A stretch of 64,000 nt of DNA, taken from assembly GCF_016756745.1 (NCBI RefSeq), contig NZ_JAESIH010000051.1, forward strand, positions 1 through 64,000. The letters run 5' to 3'. This DNA is from Aminivibrio sp. (GTDB lineage Bacteria > Synergistota > Synergistia > Synergistales > Aminobacteriaceae). The position numbers and the translations under genes are program-made. Below are positions 63,356 to 64,000 of the stretch, one piece after another. Below the pieces are notes generated by a model that did no database searches, was not told the origin of the DNA, and saw only the letters and a program-made list of their open reading frames with translations. Within the stretch, counting starts at the first letter, position 1, and the number at the start of each line of letters is the position of its first letter.

Positions 63356-63416
63356 GGAAGATGCCCGGCATACTCCAGACTGAAGGACAATCCCCGGCGA
63401 TGCAGCGGAACGGACC

Positions 63417-63700
63417 CCTAAATCCGCTAATCTTTCAGGCAGAGGGAGTGTCGCCGGGCATACGGTGAATTCGCCCTCCCCAGGGGCGAAGAGATCTCGC
63501 TCCGCGCTTTTTGCTGATGAATCCCCCGGGGGGAGGGCGCCTGAGGGGAAAAGAAACCGGCACGGACGTCGGTTTCACAGGCAGACAACAGGCGAACTCA
63601 GGGAGCCGCGGGACTCGCCCGGGCAGTTGTCACGAACGACAATCTGCACCCCCTGCCCAAGTAGTCCCCGTGACGCTCCCCGCCGGGGTGCGGATTTAGG
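63417..63700 (+). mobile_element. MITE copy 11 (full length), with target duplication GGACC
   Basis: A 284-bp copy with perfect CCTAAATCCGC/GCGGATTTAGG ends and all internal blocks, bordered exactly by GGACC at 63412-63416 and 63701-63705. The best reference copy in the window. Confidence 0.96.
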
Positions 63701-63735
63701 GGACCGCCCCGCAGTCTTCCAACCCTGTGCATTTA

Positions 63736-63744
63736 TGATATAAT
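63736..63744 (+). promoter_or_regulatory. Extended -10 promoter of the structured leader
   Basis: TGA-TATAAT, with no convincing -35. A start near 63751 is predicted. Confidence 0.6.
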
Positions 63745-63750
63745 TCCTCA

Positions 63751-63912
63751 GGAATTCAAATACGGATGCTCGTCGGAGCAGTGCAGAGGTTACCACCTCT
63801 GCCGAATTTTGATAAAACAGGCGGGAACGGGGAAGTTGCAGGATGGCGGCATCGCCGCCGCCATTGTTTTGATGATCAGGCCGGCCGGTGAGATTATCGG
63901 CCGGCCTTTTTC
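63751..63912 (+). ncRNA. Structured leader or small RNA ending in a terminator
   Basis: About 160 bases containing a GCAGAGGT-TACC-ACCTCTGC hairpin (63783-63802), an ATGGCGGC/GCCGCCAT hairpin (63843-63864) and the terminator at 63878-63912. The layout (promoter, folded region, terminator, then a start codon 42 bases later) is that of a riboswitch or attenuator for the next gene, or of a free small RNA. It does not match any riboswitch class I can recognise by eye. Confidence 0.5.
63878..63912 (+). terminator. Rho-independent terminator inside the leader
   Basis: AGGCCGGCCG / CGGCCGGCCT stem with a 10-base loop and T5C. Confidence 0.92.
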
Positions 63913-63954
63913 TTCCCTTGGAAAAAAATATCTGCCTGGAAGAGGAGGGGGAAA

Positions 63955-64000
63955 ATGGCACCGCAGGGGTTTCATTTCATAGTGGAGGCTTCAGGGTGCG
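63955..64000 (+). CDS. Start of a probable S-adenosylmethionine decarboxylase (partial)
   Basis: Only 15 codons are in the window (MAPQGFHFIVEASGC). The GxHxIVExxGC pattern recalls the N-terminus of prokaryotic SpeD proenzymes (polyamine synthesis), but such a short stretch is weak evidence. A strong AGGAGGGGG stands before the ATG. Confidence 0.35.
   Translation, partial: MAPQGFHFIVEASGC

Overview
The window reads as a chromosome segment of an anaerobic, amino-acid-fermenting bacterium, most plausibly Synergistota (family Synergistaceae). This is inferred from gene content, not from a marker search. Indolepyruvate:ferredoxin oxidoreductase, a tungsten-type aldehyde:ferredoxin oxidoreductase, a fused L-serine dehydratase, an arginine-deiminase-like enzyme, a carbamoyl-amino-acid hydrolase, an NhaC antiporter and a SpoVS homologue sit beside a ylxM-ffh-rpsP-khpA-rimM-trmD-rplS housekeeping operon. 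The DNA is GC-rich.

Region by region. 1-3650: a decayed accessory island. It holds the tail of a DUF6079-like protein with a one-base frameshift, an intact AlbA/Schlafen-type ATP-binding protein, a four-helix-bundle (S23/IVP) gene between 37-bp inverted repeats, and a broken DNA methyltransferase with an altered catalytic motif. The set resembles the debris of a BREX-like phage-defence locus. 3800-20200: amino-acid and oxo-acid catabolism (M20 hydrolase, arginine deiminase, serine dehydratase, iorAB with its own regulator, MFS exporter, paired ChrA-type transporter, AOR), with two gene relics (ord-like, ybjQ) between. 20400-35600: YibE/F membrane protein, gap, an HD-GYP sensor, BaiN-type flavoprotein, Tex, metallophosphoesterase, spoVS, hisS-aspS and an MBL hydrolase. 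35650-42760: regulators (RpiR, XRE, LysR), radical SAM protein, ImmA-like protease, YbaK, DUF296, asparaginase-like and LUD proteins. 42900-47600: the ffh/ribosomal operon, then tRNA-Leu. 48170-54420: TPR membrane protein, a divergent RelA/SpoT-domain protein, an ATP-grasp acyl-CoA ligase and plsY. 55000-63120: ctsR-clpC, membrane Clp-fold protease, secreted PPIase, NhaC and transaldolase. 63150-64000: tRNA-Ala and a structured leader before a probable speD start.

The most striking unexplained feature is a family of eleven short intergenic elements (about 55-285 bp) with terminal inverted repeats CCTAAATCCGC...GCGGATTTAGG. Four copies have perfect 5-bp direct repeats immediately outside the termini, a fifth has them one base out, and a sixth has them with one mismatch. 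The copies carry no coding capacity, occur in both orientations and form size classes that look like internal deletions. They behave as a dense non-autonomous (MITE-like) family. Three copies lie at the 3' ends of genes, where they supply a stop codon, a new C-terminal tail, or the breakpoint of a truncated gene.

Regulation visible in sequence: a 19-bp palindrome shared by the promoters of the YheO/DauR-type regulator and of iorAB; a CtsR-like direct repeat on the -35 box of ctsR-clpC; a 16-bp palindrome on the rpiR promoter; strong sigma70-type promoters before ylxM, tRNA-Leu, tRNA-Ala and nhaC; and a terminator-bearing leader before the last, partial gene.
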